From NCBI RefSeq assembly GCF_000281895.1, contig NZ_CM001558.1, forward strand, positions 186,001 to 250,000: a stretch of DNA of 64,000 bases. The letters are read 5' to 3'. Position 1 is the first letter of the stretch. Each line of letters starts with the position of its first letter. This DNA comes from Pseudomonas fluorescens Q2-87. Lineage in GTDB: Bacteria > Pseudomonadota > Gammaproteobacteria > Pseudomonadales > Pseudomonadaceae. Positions 36,163 through 46,571 of this stretch are shown here, piece by piece. The notes under the pieces are model-generated. The model had not been told where the DNA came from. It made no database searches and was given only the letters and a program-made list of their open reading frames with translations. The position numbers and the translations under genes were made by a program.

Positions 36163-38139
36163 ATGTCTCAACCCCGTGCCCGGATCGCCTCACAGCTAGG
36201 CCTTGCCCTCGCCGTGATATTGGCGATCGTGATCTCCGGCAGTACCGTCTTCGCCCTGCGTTCGCTGGACGCCGCCAACCTCGCCACCCGTGAAGAACAC
36301 CTGGCCAGCGAAGCGCGGCTGATGGCCGATCAGCTCAATACCTTCCACAGCACCTTGCGCGAGAGCACTCAGCGGTTGGCGGGGCTGTTCGAAAAGCGCT
36401 TCAGCGCGGGCCTGAGCGTGCATCCGGACCAGCCGGTGGCCGTGGCGGGCGTACAAACCCCTGGCTTGAGCCTGGGCAGCGAAGTGTTGAACAACAACTT
36501 CAAGGAAGTCGATGACTTCAAAGTGATGACCGCCGGGGTTGCCACGGTATTCGTGCGCAGTGGCGACGATTTCATCCGCGTCAGTACTTCAGTCAGCAAG
36601 CAGGACGGCACGCGGGCCATCGGTACCGTGCTTGACCGCGCCGGCCCGGCCTACGGTCCGGTGATGAGCGGGCAGAGCTACATCGGGCGGGCCCTGCTTT
36701 TCGGGCGCTTCTACATGTCGCAATACACGCCGGTACGCGACAGCAGCGGCAAGATCATTGCCGTGTTGTATGTAGGCTTCGACTATACCGATGCGCAGAA
36801 CGCGCAATTCGAGAACCTCAAGCGCTTCCGCATCGGCCAGACCGGTTCGCTGGCCCTGCTGGACGAACAAAACAAGTGGCTGGTGCCGCCAGCCGGCGTG
36901 CAGGCGCTGGACCAGGCGAGTGCAACCATTGTCGGGCTGGTCAAGAAACCGGGCAAGGGTGCGTTCTGGACTGATACCGCCGAGGATTTCTACAGCGTTG
37001 CCGTGCCGTTCGAGGGCGGACCGTGGGCGGTGGTGGCGAGCATGCCAAAAACCGAGATTCGCGCCGTGACCTGGAGCGTCGGTACACAATTGGCCATCGG
37101 CAGTCTGTTGGCGATGCTGCTGGCGGTCGGTTCGGCAATGTGGCTGTTGCGTAGCAAATTGGCGCCGCTGGGGGATCTGGTGCGTCAGGCCGAAGCGTTG
37201 GGCGCCGGCGACCTGAGCGTGCGCCTGAACGTGTCGAGTCATGACGAAATCGGCCAGTTGGCCCGGGCCTTCAACCAGATGAGCCAGGCGTTGTCGACGA
37301 TGGTCGAGCACATCCGCAAGGCCTCCCTGGAGGTCAACAGTCGCGCCCAAGCCCTGTCCGGGTTGTCCAGCGGTGCGTATGAAGGAATGGAGCAGCAGTC
37401 CGGCGAAATCACCAGCATGGCCGGTGCGGTGGAAGAATTCAGCGCCACGTCGCTGAACATTGCCGACAACATGGGCAACACCGAGCGCCTGGCCCAGGAA
37501 AACGCCCAGCAAACGCGCATCGGTCGGACCTCGATGGATGAGGCGTCATCGTCCCTTGAACAGATTGCTGGTGCGCTGAACAGCACTGCCCAGGTCATCA
37601 ACACCTTGGGCCAGCGCTCCCAGGAAATCGGTGGCATCGTCGGCGTGATCACCTCCATCGCCGAGCAAACCAACCTGCTGGCCTTGAACGCCGCCATCGA
37701 AGCCGCCCGCGCCGGTGAGCAGGGGCGCGGTTTCGCGGTGGTGGCCGACGAAGTCCGCAGCCTGGCATCCCGCACCCGTCAGGCCACTGACGAAATTTCC
37801 GGCATGATCAACAGCATCCAGCAGGAAACGGGCAATGCCATCAGCACGATGGAGCAAGGCAACCTGTTGATGCAGGAAGGCCTGTCGCGCAACGCCAACG
37901 TGGCCTCGGCCCTGGCACGCATCGACGAGCAGAGCCGTTCGGCGGGCCAGCAATTCGCGGCGATCACCACCGCCACCCAGGAGCAAAGCAGCACCGCGAC
38001 CTTGCTCAGCAGCAATTTGCAGAGTATTGCCATGGCGAACAGCGAACAGCGTCAGGTGGTCTCGAACCTGGCGGTCACCGCCAAGGAACTGGAAAAATTG
38101 GCCCAGGACCTGCGCCAAGAGGTTGATCGGTTCCGTTAA
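36163..38139 (+). CDS. Methyl-accepting chemotaxis protein with Cache sensor
   Basis: 658 residues. Transmembrane helix 1 at about 10-32, a periplasmic Cache_3/Cache_2-type sensor (about 35-310, with [20 protein letters not shown] and [13 protein letters not shown]), helix 2 at about 322-345, a HAMP domain ([20 protein letters not shown]), then the signalling coiled coil with the hairpin tip [20 protein letters not shown]. No CheB/CheR-binding pentapeptide is visible at the C-terminus. AGGAG five bases before the ATG at 36163 favours it over upstream TTG/ATG codons at 36100 and 36109. Ligand unknown. It is not expected at this locus from P. aeruginosa order. Confidence 0.92.
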   Translation: MSQPRARIASQLGLALAVILAIVISGSTVFALRSLDAANLATREEHLASEARLMADQLNTFHSTLRESTQRLAGLFEKRFSAGLSVHPDQPVAVAGVQTPGLSLGSEVLNNNFKEVDDFKVMTAGVATVFVRSGDDFIRVSTSVSKQDGTRAIGTVLDRAGPAYGPVMSGQSYIGRALLFGRFYMSQYTPVRDSSGKIIAVLYVGFDYTDAQNAQFENLKRFRIGQTGSLALLDEQNKWLVPPAGVQALDQASATIVGLVKKPGKGAFWTDTAEDFYSVAVPFEGGPWAVVASMPKTEIRAVTWSVGTQLAIGSLLAMLLAVGSAMWLLRSKLAPLGDLVRQAEALGAGDLSVRLNVSSHDEIGQLARAFNQMSQALSTMVEHIRKASLEVNSRAQALSGLSSGAYEGMEQQSGEITSMAGAVEEFSATSLNIADNMGNTERLAQENAQQTRIGRTSMDEASSSLEQIAGALNSTAQVINTLGQRSQEIGGIVGVITSIAEQTNLLALNAAIEAARAGEQGRGFAVVADEVRSLASRTRQATDEISGMINSIQQETGNAISTMEQGNLLMQEGLSRNANVASALARIDEQSRSAGQQFAAITTATQEQSSTATLLSSNLQSIAMANSEQRQVVSNLAVTAKELEKLAQDLRQEVDRFR

Positions 38140-38220
38140 CGCATTCTGCGACCCCTCGCGAGTAGGCCCACCACAGGTTCTTAGTGGTGAGTCTGGAACC
38201 TGAAAGCGCCTCCTCATCCC

Positions 38221-38310
38221 TGTGGGAGCGGGCTTGCTCGCGTAGATGGCTGCACAGCCAACCTCACCGCCAACAGGCCCACCGCTTTCGCGAGCAAGCC
38301 CGCTCCCACA
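38221..38310. repeat. REP doublet (GTGGGAGCGGGCTTGCTCGCG type)
   Basis: TGTGGGAGCGGGCTTGCTCG with inverted CGAGCAAGCCCGCTCCCACA between the chemoreceptor and the DUF4432 gene. Confidence 0.92.
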
Positions 38311-38420
38311 ATGTATTGACCTGCCCGTCGCTTTTTTTAGGAAATTTGCAGTTTTTAAGCTTGCTGAAACGTTTCTTCAAGTCTATAAAAACCGCACAAC
38401 TCCAATAAAAGGCCCCGTTC

Positions 38421-39635
38421 ATGACTCCGCTCAAACTACTCATCACCCTTGGCGCCCTGGGCGCTGCGTCCCATGCCATGGCCTGGGATTACGTCCTGCT
38501 CGACACCGATAAAGCGGCGCAGCCCTGGCAAATCACCAGCCAGCAACTCGGCGCGAAAACCGACAAACCCTTTTCCGTGACGATGCGCACCCTGCACGGT
38601 GGCCGGCAGGAGGGCGTCAGCGTCGTCGACATCGACAACGGCACCATGAAGCTTTCCGTTGTTCCGACCCGCGGCATGAATGTGCTGCAGGCATCGGTCG
38701 GCAGTGTCCGGATGGGTTGGGACTCGCCGGTCAAGGAAGTGGTCAATCCCGCCTTCATCGAGCTCAACGGGCGCGGTGGGTTGGGCTGGCTTGAAGGCTT
38801 CAACGAATTGGTCACTCGCTGCGGCTACGAATGGGTCGGCCACCCCGGCATGGATAACGGCGAACTGCTGACTCTGCACGGTCGTGCGGCCAACATCCCG
38901 GCCAACAAGGTCACTTTGCACATCGATGAAAAGCCTCCCTACGCCATCACCCTGCGGGGCGAGCTGAAGGAACAGGCGTTCAAGAAAGTCGATTTCTCGG
39001 TACAGACCGAGCTGGTCACCGAGCCGGGCAGCACAACGTTCGCCCTCAGCGATACGCTGACCAATAACGGCGATTATCCGAAGGAATACCAAGCCCTTTA
39101 TCACAGCAACTTCAGCACGCCATTCCTGGAGCAGGGCGCTCGTTTTGCGGCGCCGGTCAAGCAGGTCTCGCCGTTCAACGACAAGGCGAAGGGAGAGCTG
39201 GCGGACTGGCAAACCTATCGGGCGCCCACCAAGGACTACGACGAAACGGTCTACAACGTAGTGCCCTATGCCGACGCCAAGGGCGACACGCTTACGGTGC
39301 TGCACAACAAGGCGGGCAGTCTCGGTGTCTCGGTGGGCTTCAACACCAGCACGCTCCCCGTGTTTTCCCTGTGGAAAAACACCGATACCCAAGGGCAGGG
39401 CTACGTGACCGGGCTGGAGCCAGGCACCAGTTTTTCCTATAACCGCCGGTATCAGCGACCACTGGGCCTGGTGCCTACAATCGGGCCGAAAGAGCACCGG
39501 CAGTTCCAGATCCACTACAGCTTGCTGGCGGACAAGGGCGCCGTGGATAAAGCGCTCAAGCGCATCGACGCAATCCAGAACGGTCAGAAAACCGAAGTGC
39601 GGGAAACCCCGTTGGCGGACCCGACCAAACCATGA
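38421..39635 (+). CDS. DUF4432 / aldose 1-epimerase-like periplasmic protein
   Basis: 404 residues with a signal peptide (MTPLKLLITLGALGAASHAMA). The body has the galactose-mutarotase-like fold signature of DUF4432: KLSVVPTRGMNVLQASV, GWLEGFNELVTRCGYEWVG, LLTLHGRAANIPA, YHSNFSTPFLEQG and GYVTGLEPGTSFSYNRRYQ, which contains the family Glu. Related cytoplasmic proteins act on sugars; the export signal suggests handling of a periplasmic saccharide, perhaps one sensed by the neighbouring chemoreceptor. Substrate unknown. Confidence 0.85.
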   Translation: MTPLKLLITLGALGAASHAMAWDYVLLDTDKAAQPWQITSQQLGAKTDKPFSVTMRTLHGGRQEGVSVVDIDNGTMKLSVVPTRGMNVLQASVGSVRMGWDSPVKEVVNPAFIELNGRGGLGWLEGFNELVTRCGYEWVGHPGMDNGELLTLHGRAANIPANKVTLHIDEKPPYAITLRGELKEQAFKKVDFSVQTELVTEPGSTTFALSDTLTNNGDYPKEYQALYHSNFSTPFLEQGARFAAPVKQVSPFNDKAKGELADWQTYRAPTKDYDETVYNVVPYADAKGDTLTVLHNKAGSLGVSVGFNTSTLPVFSLWKNTDTQGQGYVTGLEPGTSFSYNRRYQRPLGLVPTIGPKEHRQFQIHYSLLADKGAVDKALKRIDAIQNGQKTEVRETPLADPTKP

Positions 39636-39641
39636 TGCGGC

Positions 39642-41135
39642 TCAGGGGGTAGCGGGTCGATACTGCAGGGCTTCGGCCAGGTGCTCGCGGCGGATCATCA
39701 CCGCTTGCTCCAGGTCCGCCAGTGTCCGGGCGACCTTGAGTAGGCGGTGAGCGGCACGCAGCGACAGGGTCAAGCGTTCGCAGGCGGTTTCCAACCAGGT
39801 TTCGTCAGCTGTGGATAACGTGCAGTGCCGGCGTAAGCCCGGCAGGTCGAGAAACGCATTGGCGCAGCCCTGGCGCTTGTGTTGGCGCTCACGGGCTTGC
39901 GCTACGTGCTCGGCCACCGTGGCGGTATCCTCGCCCGTGTCGTTCCTGGGGTTCAGCGCCGTCGCCTCACGGGCAACGGTCAGGTGCAGATCGATCCGGT
40001 CCAGCAGCGGGCCGGAGAGTTTGTTGCGATAGCGCTGCACCATGTCCGGCGTGCAGCTGCAGCGGCCACTGGGCTCGCCAAGATATCCACAAGGGCAAGG
40101 ATTCATCGCCGCCACCAACTGGAACCGTGCCGGAAAACGCACCCGGTCACGGGCGCGAGACACCACGATATGCCCTGACTCCAGTGGCTCTCTCAAGACC
40201 TCCAGTACCTTGCGGTCGAATTCCGGCAGTTCATCCAAGAACAGCACGCCGTGGTGGGCGAGGGTGATTTCCCCTGGCTGCGGCTTTGACCCACCGCCCA
40301 CCAGCGCCGGGCCCGAAGCCGAGTGGTGCGGCTGGCGAAACGGACGTTGCGGCCAGTGGCTCAACGGCACGCAACTGGCGACTGACTGGATCGCTGCGAC
40401 TTCCAACGCCTCACTTTCGGCCAAGGGCGGCAGCAGCCCCGGAAGGCGGCTTGCCAATAGTGTCTTGCCGGTGCCCGGTGGTCCGCTGAACAACAGGTTG
40501 TGCGCCCCCGCGGCGGCAATCAGCAAGGCGCGCTTGGCTGCGGCCTGGCCTTGTACTTCGTTCAGGTCGGGGTAGGGCTTGCTGGCCGAGAGCAGGCCAT
40601 TGGACACATACGGCTCGACCGGGGTGTGACCATTGAAGTGCGCCACCGCTTCGAGCAGATGATCCACGGCGATTACCTTCAGCCCGGACGCCAGGCAAGC
40701 TTCTTCGGCGTTCGCCCTCGGCACCACGAGCATGCGCCCGGCCTTGCGCGCCGCCAGCGCCGCAGGCAGTACCCCGCGTACCGGGCGCACCGCGCCGGAT
40801 AATGCCAATTCGCCGAGACACTCCACATCGTCCAGCGTCAGGGTCGGCACCTGCACGCTGGCCGACAGGATGCCTAAGGCGATGGCCAGGTCGAATCGGC
40901 CGCCATCCTTGGGCAGGTCCGCCGGGGCCAGGTTCAGGGTGATGCGCCGCGCCGGAAAATTCAGGCCCGAATTGATGATCGCACTGCGCACCCGGTCCTT
41001 GCTTTCCTTTACCGCCGCTTCCGGCAGGCCGACCATGGTCAGCGACGGCAAGCCATTGGCCAAGTGGACTTCAACGGTAACGGCAGGAGCCTCGACCCCC
41101 ACTTGGGCGCGGCTGTGGACGATGGCGAGCGACAT
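39642..41135 (-). CDS. comM: YifB/ComM family Mg-chelatase-like AAA ATPase
   Basis: 497 residues: an N-terminal Lon-protease-like ChlI domain (about 1-170, VEVHLANGLPSLTMVGLPEA), a central Mg-chelatase AAA module with Walker A GPPGTGKTLLASRLPGLLPP and Walker B LFLDELPEF, and a C-terminal ChlI domain with CPCGYLGEPSGRCSCT. ComM is a hexameric helicase promoting branch migration during natural transformation. The start at 41135 gives MSLAIVHSRAQVG; the open frame continues nine codons upstream. Whether this organism is competent cannot be told. It follows ubiK on the same strand. Confidence 0.95.
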   Translation of the reverse strand: MSLAIVHSRAQVGVEAPAVTVEVHLANGLPSLTMVGLPEAAVKESKDRVRSAIINSGLNFPARRITLNLAPADLPKDGGRFDLAIALGILSASVQVPTLTLDDVECLGELALSGAVRPVRGVLPAALAARKAGRMLVVPRANAEEACLASGLKVIAVDHLLEAVAHFNGHTPVEPYVSNGLLSASKPYPDLNEVQGQAAAKRALLIAAAGAHNLLFSGPPGTGKTLLASRLPGLLPPLAESEALEVAAIQSVASCVPLSHWPQRPFRQPHHSASGPALVGGGSKPQPGEITLAHHGVLFLDELPEFDRKVLEVLREPLESGHIVVSRARDRVRFPARFQLVAAMNPCPCGYLGEPSGRCSCTPDMVQRYRNKLSGPLLDRIDLHLTVAREATALNPRNDTGEDTATVAEHVAQARERQHKRQGCANAFLDLPGLRRHCTLSTADETWLETACERLTLSLRAAHRLLKVARTLADLEQAVMIRREHLAEALQYRPATP

Positions 41136-41265
41136 GAATCGTTCCTTGAGTGAAGAGGACACCGCGTCCTGCGGCTCTGGAAGATTAGTCGTGGGGATGG
41201 GCTTGGGCGGGGCAATCGAACAGGGAAATTTTGGCAGGATGTTGCAAGCAGCCGAAAGGATGACG

Positions 41266-41297
41266 AAAAAAGACCGCCATGAAGGCGGTCATTTTTC
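41266..41297 (-). terminator. Terminator after ubiK
   Basis: GACCGCC-atgaa-GGCGGTC hairpin with a U6 tail on the minus strand (A6 before the stem on the plus strand). It separates ubiK from comM. Confidence 0.88.
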
Positions 41298-41324
41298 GCA
41301 CGGTGTCGTTGCCCCGGCAGGTAT

Positions 41325-41585
41325 TTATTCGCCGCCGGCCCCAAGTCTGGCTTCAAGCTCGGCGACCTTGGCCTCCAGGCTTTCAAGCCGTGCCCGGGTC
41401 CGCGCCAGGACAACCATCTGGCTGTCGAATTCTTCCCGGCTCACCAGGTCCAGCTTGCTGAAGCCGCTTTGCAGCAAGGCCTTGAACTGGCTTTCGATTT
41501 CGCTTTTGGGCAGCGGGTTGTCGCCGCTCAGGAGGCGGGAAGCGTGGCCGCTCAGGGCGTCGAGGAGGTCTTTGGGCGCAAGCAT
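41325..41585 (-). CDS. ubiK: Ubiquinone biosynthesis accessory factor UbiK
   Basis: 86-residue YqiC/BMFP-family protein. After MLAPKDLLDALSGHASRLL, an amphipathic segment, comes the C-terminal coiled coil VLARTRARLESLEAKVAELE. UbiK partners UbiJ in the lipid-binding scaffold of the aerobic ubiquinone complex. It lies divergent from glnK and upstream of comM. Confidence 0.92.
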   Translation of the reverse strand: MLAPKDLLDALSGHASRLLSGDNPLPKSEIESQFKALLQSGFSKLDLVSREEFDSQMVVLARTRARLESLEAKVAELEARLGAGGE

Positions 41586-42338
<753 letters not shown>

Positions 42339-42371
42339 GCCGCCAAACCCAACGCCCCAGGAGAAAACAAT

Positions 42372-43706
42372 ATGACTCTGCGTAAATTCGCAGGGCTAGG
42401 AGCCCTGTTGTCCTTCGCAATGCCTGGCCTGGCCATGGCGGAAGAAGCGGCAGCCCCAGTCCTGAACTCCGGCGACACCGCCTGGATGCTGACTGCCACG
42501 ATTCTTGTACTGTTCATGACCATTCCCGGTCTGGCGCTGTTCTACGGCGGCATGGTCCGGTCAAAAAACCTCCTTTCCGTGATGATGCAGTGCTTTGCCA
42601 TTACCGGTCTGATCAGCGTCCTGTGGGTCATTTATGGCTACAGCATCGCGTTCGACACCACCGGCATGGAGCAGGGCGTCGTCAACTTCAACTCCTTCGT
42701 CGGCGGCCTGGGCAAGGCATTCCTGGCGGGCGTTACGCCAGCGAGCCTGACCGGTCCGACGGCGCTGTTCCCGGAAGCGGTGTTCATCACCTTCCAGATG
42801 ACCTTCGCCATCATCACTCCAGCCCTGATCGTCGGTGCATTTGCCGAGCGGATGAAGTTCTCCGCCATGCTGATCTTCATGGGCGTGTGGTTCACCCTGG
42901 TGTATGCGCCAATCGCGCACATGGTCTGGTCCGGTAACGGCGGCCTGTTGTGGGACTGGGGCGTGCTGGACTTCGCTGGCGGCACCGTGGTGCACATCAA
43001 CGCCGGTATCGCCGGCCTGGTGGCATGCCTGGTACTGGGCAAGCGCAAGGGCTTCCCGACCACGCCAATGGCTCCGCATAACCTGGGTTACACCCTGATG
43101 GGCGCGGCCATGCTGTGGGTTGGCTGGTTCGGCTTCAACGCCGGCTCCGCCGTTGCCGCCAACGGCACCGCGGGCATGGCGATGCTGGTGACTCAGATTG
43201 CCACCGCTGCCGCGGCGCTGGGCTGGATGTTTGCCGAGTGGATCACCCATGGCAAGCCAAGCGCACTGGGCATTGCCTCGGGCGTTGTGGCGGGCCTGGT
43301 AGCGATCACTCCGGCCGCCGGTACCGTGGGCCCGATGGGCGCCTTGGTCATCGGCCTGGCAGCGGGCGTGGTGTGCTTCTTCTGCGCCACCACCCTCAAG
43401 CGCAAACTCGGTTATGACGATTCCCTGGACGCCTTTGGCGTGCATGGTATCGGTGGTATCCTCGGCGCAATCCTCACCGGTGTGTTCGCAGCGCCGGCCC
43501 TGGGTGGCTTCGGCACCGTGACCGATATCGGCGCGCAAGTGTGGATTCAGTTCAAGGGCGTGGGCTTCACCGTGGTCTACACGGCGATCGTCACCTTCAT
43601 CATTCTCAAGGTACTGGACGCGGTCATGGGCCTGCGTGTCTCCGAGGAAGAAGAAGCAGTGGGCCTGGACCTGGCCCAACACAACGAGCGCGGCTACAAC
43701 CTGTAA
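42372..43706 (+). CDS. amtB: Ammonium transporter AmtB
   Basis: 444-residue trimeric ammonium channel. A signal peptide (ending GLAMA, residues about 18-22) precedes eleven helices. DTAWMLTATILVLFMTIPGL and FYGGMVRSKN start the fold, the pore-lining GGTVVHINAGIAGL carries the first conserved His and FGVHGIGGILGAILTG the second. Cytosolic C-terminus EAVGLDLAQHNERGYNL is the conserved GlnK-interacting tail. It is co-transcribed with glnK and ends in a strong terminator. Confidence 0.97.
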   Translation: MTLRKFAGLGALLSFAMPGLAMAEEAAAPVLNSGDTAWMLTATILVLFMTIPGLALFYGGMVRSKNLLSVMMQCFAITGLISVLWVIYGYSIAFDTTGMEQGVVNFNSFVGGLGKAFLAGVTPASLTGPTALFPEAVFITFQMTFAIITPALIVGAFAERMKFSAMLIFMGVWFTLVYAPIAHMVWSGNGGLLWDWGVLDFAGGTVVHINAGIAGLVACLVLGKRKGFPTTPMAPHNLGYTLMGAAMLWVGWFGFNAGSAVAANGTAGMAMLVTQIATAAAALGWMFAEWITHGKPSALGIASGVVAGLVAITPAAGTVGPMGALVIGLAAGVVCFFCATTLKRKLGYDDSLDAFGVHGIGGILGAILTGVFAAPALGGFGTVTDIGAQVWIQFKGVGFTVVYTAIVTFIILKVLDAVMGLRVSEEEEAVGLDLAQHNERGYNL

Positions 43707-43714
43707 GCAAGCGC

Positions 43715-43747
43715 AAAAAAAATGCCCGGTTCGCCGGGCATTTTTTT
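43715..43747 (+). terminator. Terminator after amtB
   Basis: AAAAAAAATGCCCGG-ttcg-CCGGGCATTTTTTT hairpin 8 bases after the amtB stop. Confidence 0.93.
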
Positions 43748-43864
43748 GCCTGCGATTTGTCATTGCTCACAGGAAGTGCGGGTTTTTCCGACGCCTTTTG
43801 TTGTGTATGCGACATGGGTTTTTGAACCGCCAATGGCTTACATGGAGGCAAGAATATTAGGCCC

Positions 43865-43892
43865 TTTGTTTTTTCCCAGAGCGCGCTAGAAT
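43865..43892 (+). promoter_or_regulatory. Candidate promoter of the YjbQ gene
   Basis: TTTGTT, 16 bases, TAGAAT (43887-43892), ending 25 bases before the start codon. Confidence 0.4.
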
Positions 43893-43917
43893 GCGCGCCG
43901 AACGTGTGGAGATCTGT

Positions 43918-44343
43918 ATGTGGCAACAGACGCTGATCACCCTGCGGGCAAGGCCCCGGGGCTTTCATCTGGTGACAGACGAACTGCTCGCCGGCCTGCC
44001 TGAACTCCAGGCGTGTCGTGTCGGTCTGTTGCATCTGTGGCTGCAGCATACCTCGGCCTCGTTGACCATCAACGAGAACGCTGATCCGGCGGTACGTCGA
44101 GACTTCGAACGTTTTTTCAATCGGCTGATCCCACAAGGAACCGCCGGCTATGAGCACAACGACGAAGGCCTGGACGACCTCCCGGCGCACTTCAAGGCCA
44201 GCGTGCTCGGTTGCCAGCTCAGCCTGCCGGTGACGGCGGGAAGGCTGGCATTGGGTACCTGGCAAGGTGTTTATCTGGGCGAGCACCGTGATCATGGCGG
44301 TGCTCGTAAAGTCCTCGCCACCTTGTACGGTGAAGGGGCATGA
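43918..44343 (+). CDS. YjbQ family secondary thiamine-phosphate synthase-like protein
   Basis: 141-residue UPF0047/YjbQ protein. [30 protein letters not shown] [34 protein letters not shown] and the end [16 protein letters not shown] carry the conserved His and Glu residues of the family. A weak thiamine-phosphate synthase activity has been reported for members; the physiological role is open. Its start at 43918 has GTGGAG upstream. It corresponds to the gene recalled after amtB in P. aeruginosa. Confidence 0.9.
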   Translation: MWQQTLITLRARPRGFHLVTDELLAGLPELQACRVGLLHLWLQHTSASLTINENADPAVRRDFERFFNRLIPQGTAGYEHNDEGLDDLPAHFKASVLGCQLSLPVTAGRLALGTWQGVYLGEHRDHGGARKVLATLYGEGA

Positions 44344-44383
44344 CCGCTGATTGCCGGCGGATGTTGAATTTTTTCTGGCAGCC

Positions 44384-44412
44384 TTCGACAGATGGCGAAG
44401 CTGGGCTATAAC
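44384..44412 (+). promoter_or_regulatory. Candidate sutA promoter
   Basis: TTCGAC, 17 bases, TATAAC (44407-44412). The C before TATAAC makes CTATAAC, close to the sigmaS-preferred -10. It lies 32 bases before the start codon. Confidence 0.5.
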
Positions 44413-44444
44413 TAATCTGCTTTTCGCAAGTCATGAGGTAGAAC

Positions 44445-44768
44445 ATGAGCGACGATGATCTGGAAAACGACGACCTCGAAGTAGGCGATGAAGACGAAGC
44501 CGAAGAAGGCTTGGAAGCGGCGGCTGAAGACGTTGCCGACGACGATGGGGCCGATGTACCGGCGCCGACCGCCAAAGGCAAGGCCAAGGCCGCAGTGTCG
44601 GTCGACGAGTTGCCGAGCGTAGAGGCCAAGAACAAGGAGCGTGACGCGCTTGCCAGGGCCATGGAGGAATTCCTGGCCAAGGGCGGCAAAGTGGTGGAAG
44701 TGGAGGCCAACGTGGTCGCCGATCCGCCCAAGAAGCCTGACAACAAGTACGGCAGCCGCCCTATCTGA
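44445..44768 (+). CDS. sutA: RNA polymerase-associated regulator SutA
   Basis: 107-residue, very acidic protein: residues 1-40 are almost all Asp, Glu and Ala, followed by a short helix (KERDALARAMEEFLAKGGKV) and a basic C-terminus PPKKPDNKYGSRPI. This is the SutA pattern of P. aeruginosa, an intrinsically disordered factor that binds RNA polymerase and raises transcription of ribosomal and other genes during slow growth. GAGGT precedes the ATG. It is monocistronic with a sigmaS-like promoter and its own terminator. Confidence 0.92.
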   Translation: MSDDDLENDDLEVGDEDEAEEGLEAAAEDVADDDGADVPAPTAKGKAKAAVSVDELPSVEAKNKERDALARAMEEFLAKGGKVVEVEANVVADPPKKPDNKYGSRPI

Positions 44769-44789
44769 GTTTCTGCTTCTTGCTTGCTG

Positions 44790-44818
44790 AAAAAGCCCGC
44801 CGTCGCTGCGGGCTTTTT
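44790..44818 (+). terminator. Terminator after sutA
   Basis: AAAAAGCCCGC-cgtcgct-GCGGGCTTTTT, 22 bases after the stop codon. Confidence 0.92.
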
Positions 44819-44833
44819 CATGGGCGCAGTCAT

Positions 44834-44923
44834 TGTAGGAGCGGGCTTGCTCGCGAAGGCGACGTTACATTCAACAACTGTGCAAGCTGACCCATCGCTT
44901 TCGCGAGCAAGCCCGCTCCCACA
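44834..44923. repeat. REP doublet (GTGGGAGCGGGCTTGCTCGCG type)
   Basis: TGTAGGAGCGGGCTTGCTCG and inverted CGAGCAAGCCCGCTCCCACA between convergent sutA and the HAD gene. Confidence 0.92.
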
Positions 44924-44968
44924 GAATTTGCGTCCGGCATAGCGCCGCAGTACACCGCTTAAAAGGGT

Positions 44969-45673
44969 TCAGGACTGGCTATGCCAGCCGGCCAACAATT
45001 CGGGCAATTCGGTCAGGCTGCGGATTTCTGCATCCGGCGCGTGCTCGGCATCCCAGGCTTTGCCCGTTGGGTTGAACCACACCGCGCGCAGGCCGGCCTG
45101 TTGGGCGCCGGCGATGTCATCGCCTGGGTGATCACCAATGTGCACGGCGGTCTGCGCCGTGGCACCGCCGCGCTGCAAGGCTTCGTGGAACAGCCGGGCG
45201 TCGGGCTTGGCGATGCCGATGTCCTCGGCGCACAAAGCGAACTTGAAATAATCCGCCAACCCCAGGCGACGCACGTCGGCGTTGCCATTGGTGACCACCC
45301 CGAGGGCGTAACGATTGGCCAGGATCTCCAAGGTGGGCTGCACCTCGGGGAAAATATCCAACTGATGGCGGGCATGCAGGAACGTCTCGAATGCCTGGTC
45401 CGCCAGTTCCGATGCCTGCCACTGATCATAGCCGGCCTCCTGCAAGGCACGGAACAGCACCCTCCGGCGCAACGCACTGATGCGGTGCTTCAGCCCGGGT
45501 TCTTCGCGTAACACTTGCTCGCGAATCGAAAAAAGATGTTCCACCGGCACGCCGCCCAGGTCAGGTGCGTTGTCGGTCAGCCACTGGCGTAATACGGCTT
45601 CGGCGCTGGCGATCACTGGAGCGGTGTCCCACAGGGTGTCGTCCAGGTCGAAAGTGATGAGCTCGATGGTCAT
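44969..45673 (-). CDS. HAD family phosphatase, YigB-like
   Basis: 234-residue haloacid-dehalogenase phosphatase. Motif [10 protein letters not shown] has the nucleophile and acid Asp, the cap domain occupies about residues 20-100, motif II is [10 protein letters not shown], motif III lysine is in [14 protein letters not shown] and motif [20 protein letters not shown]. It overlaps xerC by 4 bases. In E. coli the gene after xerC is yigB, an FMN phosphatase, so the same activity is likely here but not proven. Confidence 0.9.
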   Translation of the reverse strand: MTIELITFDLDDTLWDTAPVIASAEAVLRQWLTDNAPDLGGVPVEHLFSIREQVLREEPGLKHRISALRRRVLFRALQEAGYDQWQASELADQAFETFLHARHQLDIFPEVQPTLEILANRYALGVVTNGNADVRRLGLADYFKFALCAEDIGIAKPDARLFHEALQRGGATAQTAVHIGDHPGDDIAGAQQAGLRAVWFNPTGKAWDAEHAPDAEIRSLTELPELLAGWHSQS

Positions 45674-46569
45674 GATTCGTCGCCCTTGATGCGTTTGGCC
45701 CTGGGATGGGCACTGTCATAGACCGTCGCCAGGTGCTGGAAATCCAAATGGGTGTAGATCTGGGTGGTCTTGATGTCCGAATGGCCGAGCAGCTCCTGGA
45801 CGGCACGCAGGTCCTGGGAGGACTCCAGCAGGTGGCTGGCAAACGAATGCCTGAGCATGTGCGGGTGCAGGTTCTGGCCCAGCTCGCGTGCGCCGGCGGC
45901 CTTGACCCGCAGCTGAATCGCCCGTGGACCGAGGCGTCGGCCCTGCTGGCTGATGAAAACGGCGTCGTCGGCAGGGTTGGCCAGCGCCCGTAGCGGCAGC
46001 CAGAGGTCCAGCGCCTCGCGGGCCTTGCGGCCGATGGGCAGCAGGCGTGTCTTGCTGCCCTTGCCGAGCACCTGGACCATGCCGTCGGCCAGGTCCAGTT
46101 GATCCAGGTTCAGCCCCGTCAGCTCCGAAAGCCGCAGGCCGGAGGAATAGAACAGTTCGAGAATCGCCTGGTCTCGCCGCGCCAGGAAATCATCCTCGAC
46201 CGCACCTTCGAGCAATTGCAGCGCACGATCGGTGTCGAGGGTTTTCGGCAGCCGGCGTTCGCCCTTGGGCGGCGCCAGACCGGTAGCCGGATCGTGGGTG
46301 CAAAGGCCCTCACGGTTGAGGTACTGGTACAAGCCGCGCACCGCCGATAGCAGCCGCGCCAGGCTGCGGGAAGATTGCCCCTGCTGATGCAAGCGTGCGA
46401 CCAGGCTACGCAAGCGCTGGATGTCCAATGCCGACCAGCTGTCGATGTTCTGCTTCTGGCACCAGTGCAGTACTTTTTCCAGGTCGCGACGATAGGCCGA
46501 CAACGTGTGGGGCGACACCTGGCGCTCACTGCGCAGGTGCTCGCAGTAGGCGTCCAGCTGTCGTTCCAT
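45670..46569 (-). CDS. xerC: Site-specific tyrosine recombinase XerC
   Basis: 299-residue recombinase that with XerD resolves chromosome dimers at dif. SAM-like N-terminal domain ([20 protein letters not shown]), then the catalytic residues: Arg in [15 protein letters not shown], Lys in [28 protein letters not shown] with the His-x-x-Arg pair, and the nucleophile Tyr in [12 protein letters not shown]. Two bases after the DUF484 gene and overlapping the HAD gene, all in one run with dapF as in E. coli. Confidence 0.96.
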   Translation of the reverse strand: MERQLDAYCEHLRSERQVSPHTLSAYRRDLEKVLHWCQKQNIDSWSALDIQRLRSLVARLHQQGQSSRSLARLLSAVRGLYQYLNREGLCTHDPATGLAPPKGERRLPKTLDTDRALQLLEGAVEDDFLARRDQAILELFYSSGLRLSELTGLNLDQLDLADGMVQVLGKGSKTRLLPIGRKAREALDLWLPLRALANPADDAVFISQQGRRLGPRAIQLRVKAAGARELGQNLHPHMLRHSFASHLLESSQDLRAVQELLGHSDIKTTQIYTHLDFQHLATVYDSAHPRAKRIKGDES

Positions 46570-46571
46570 TG

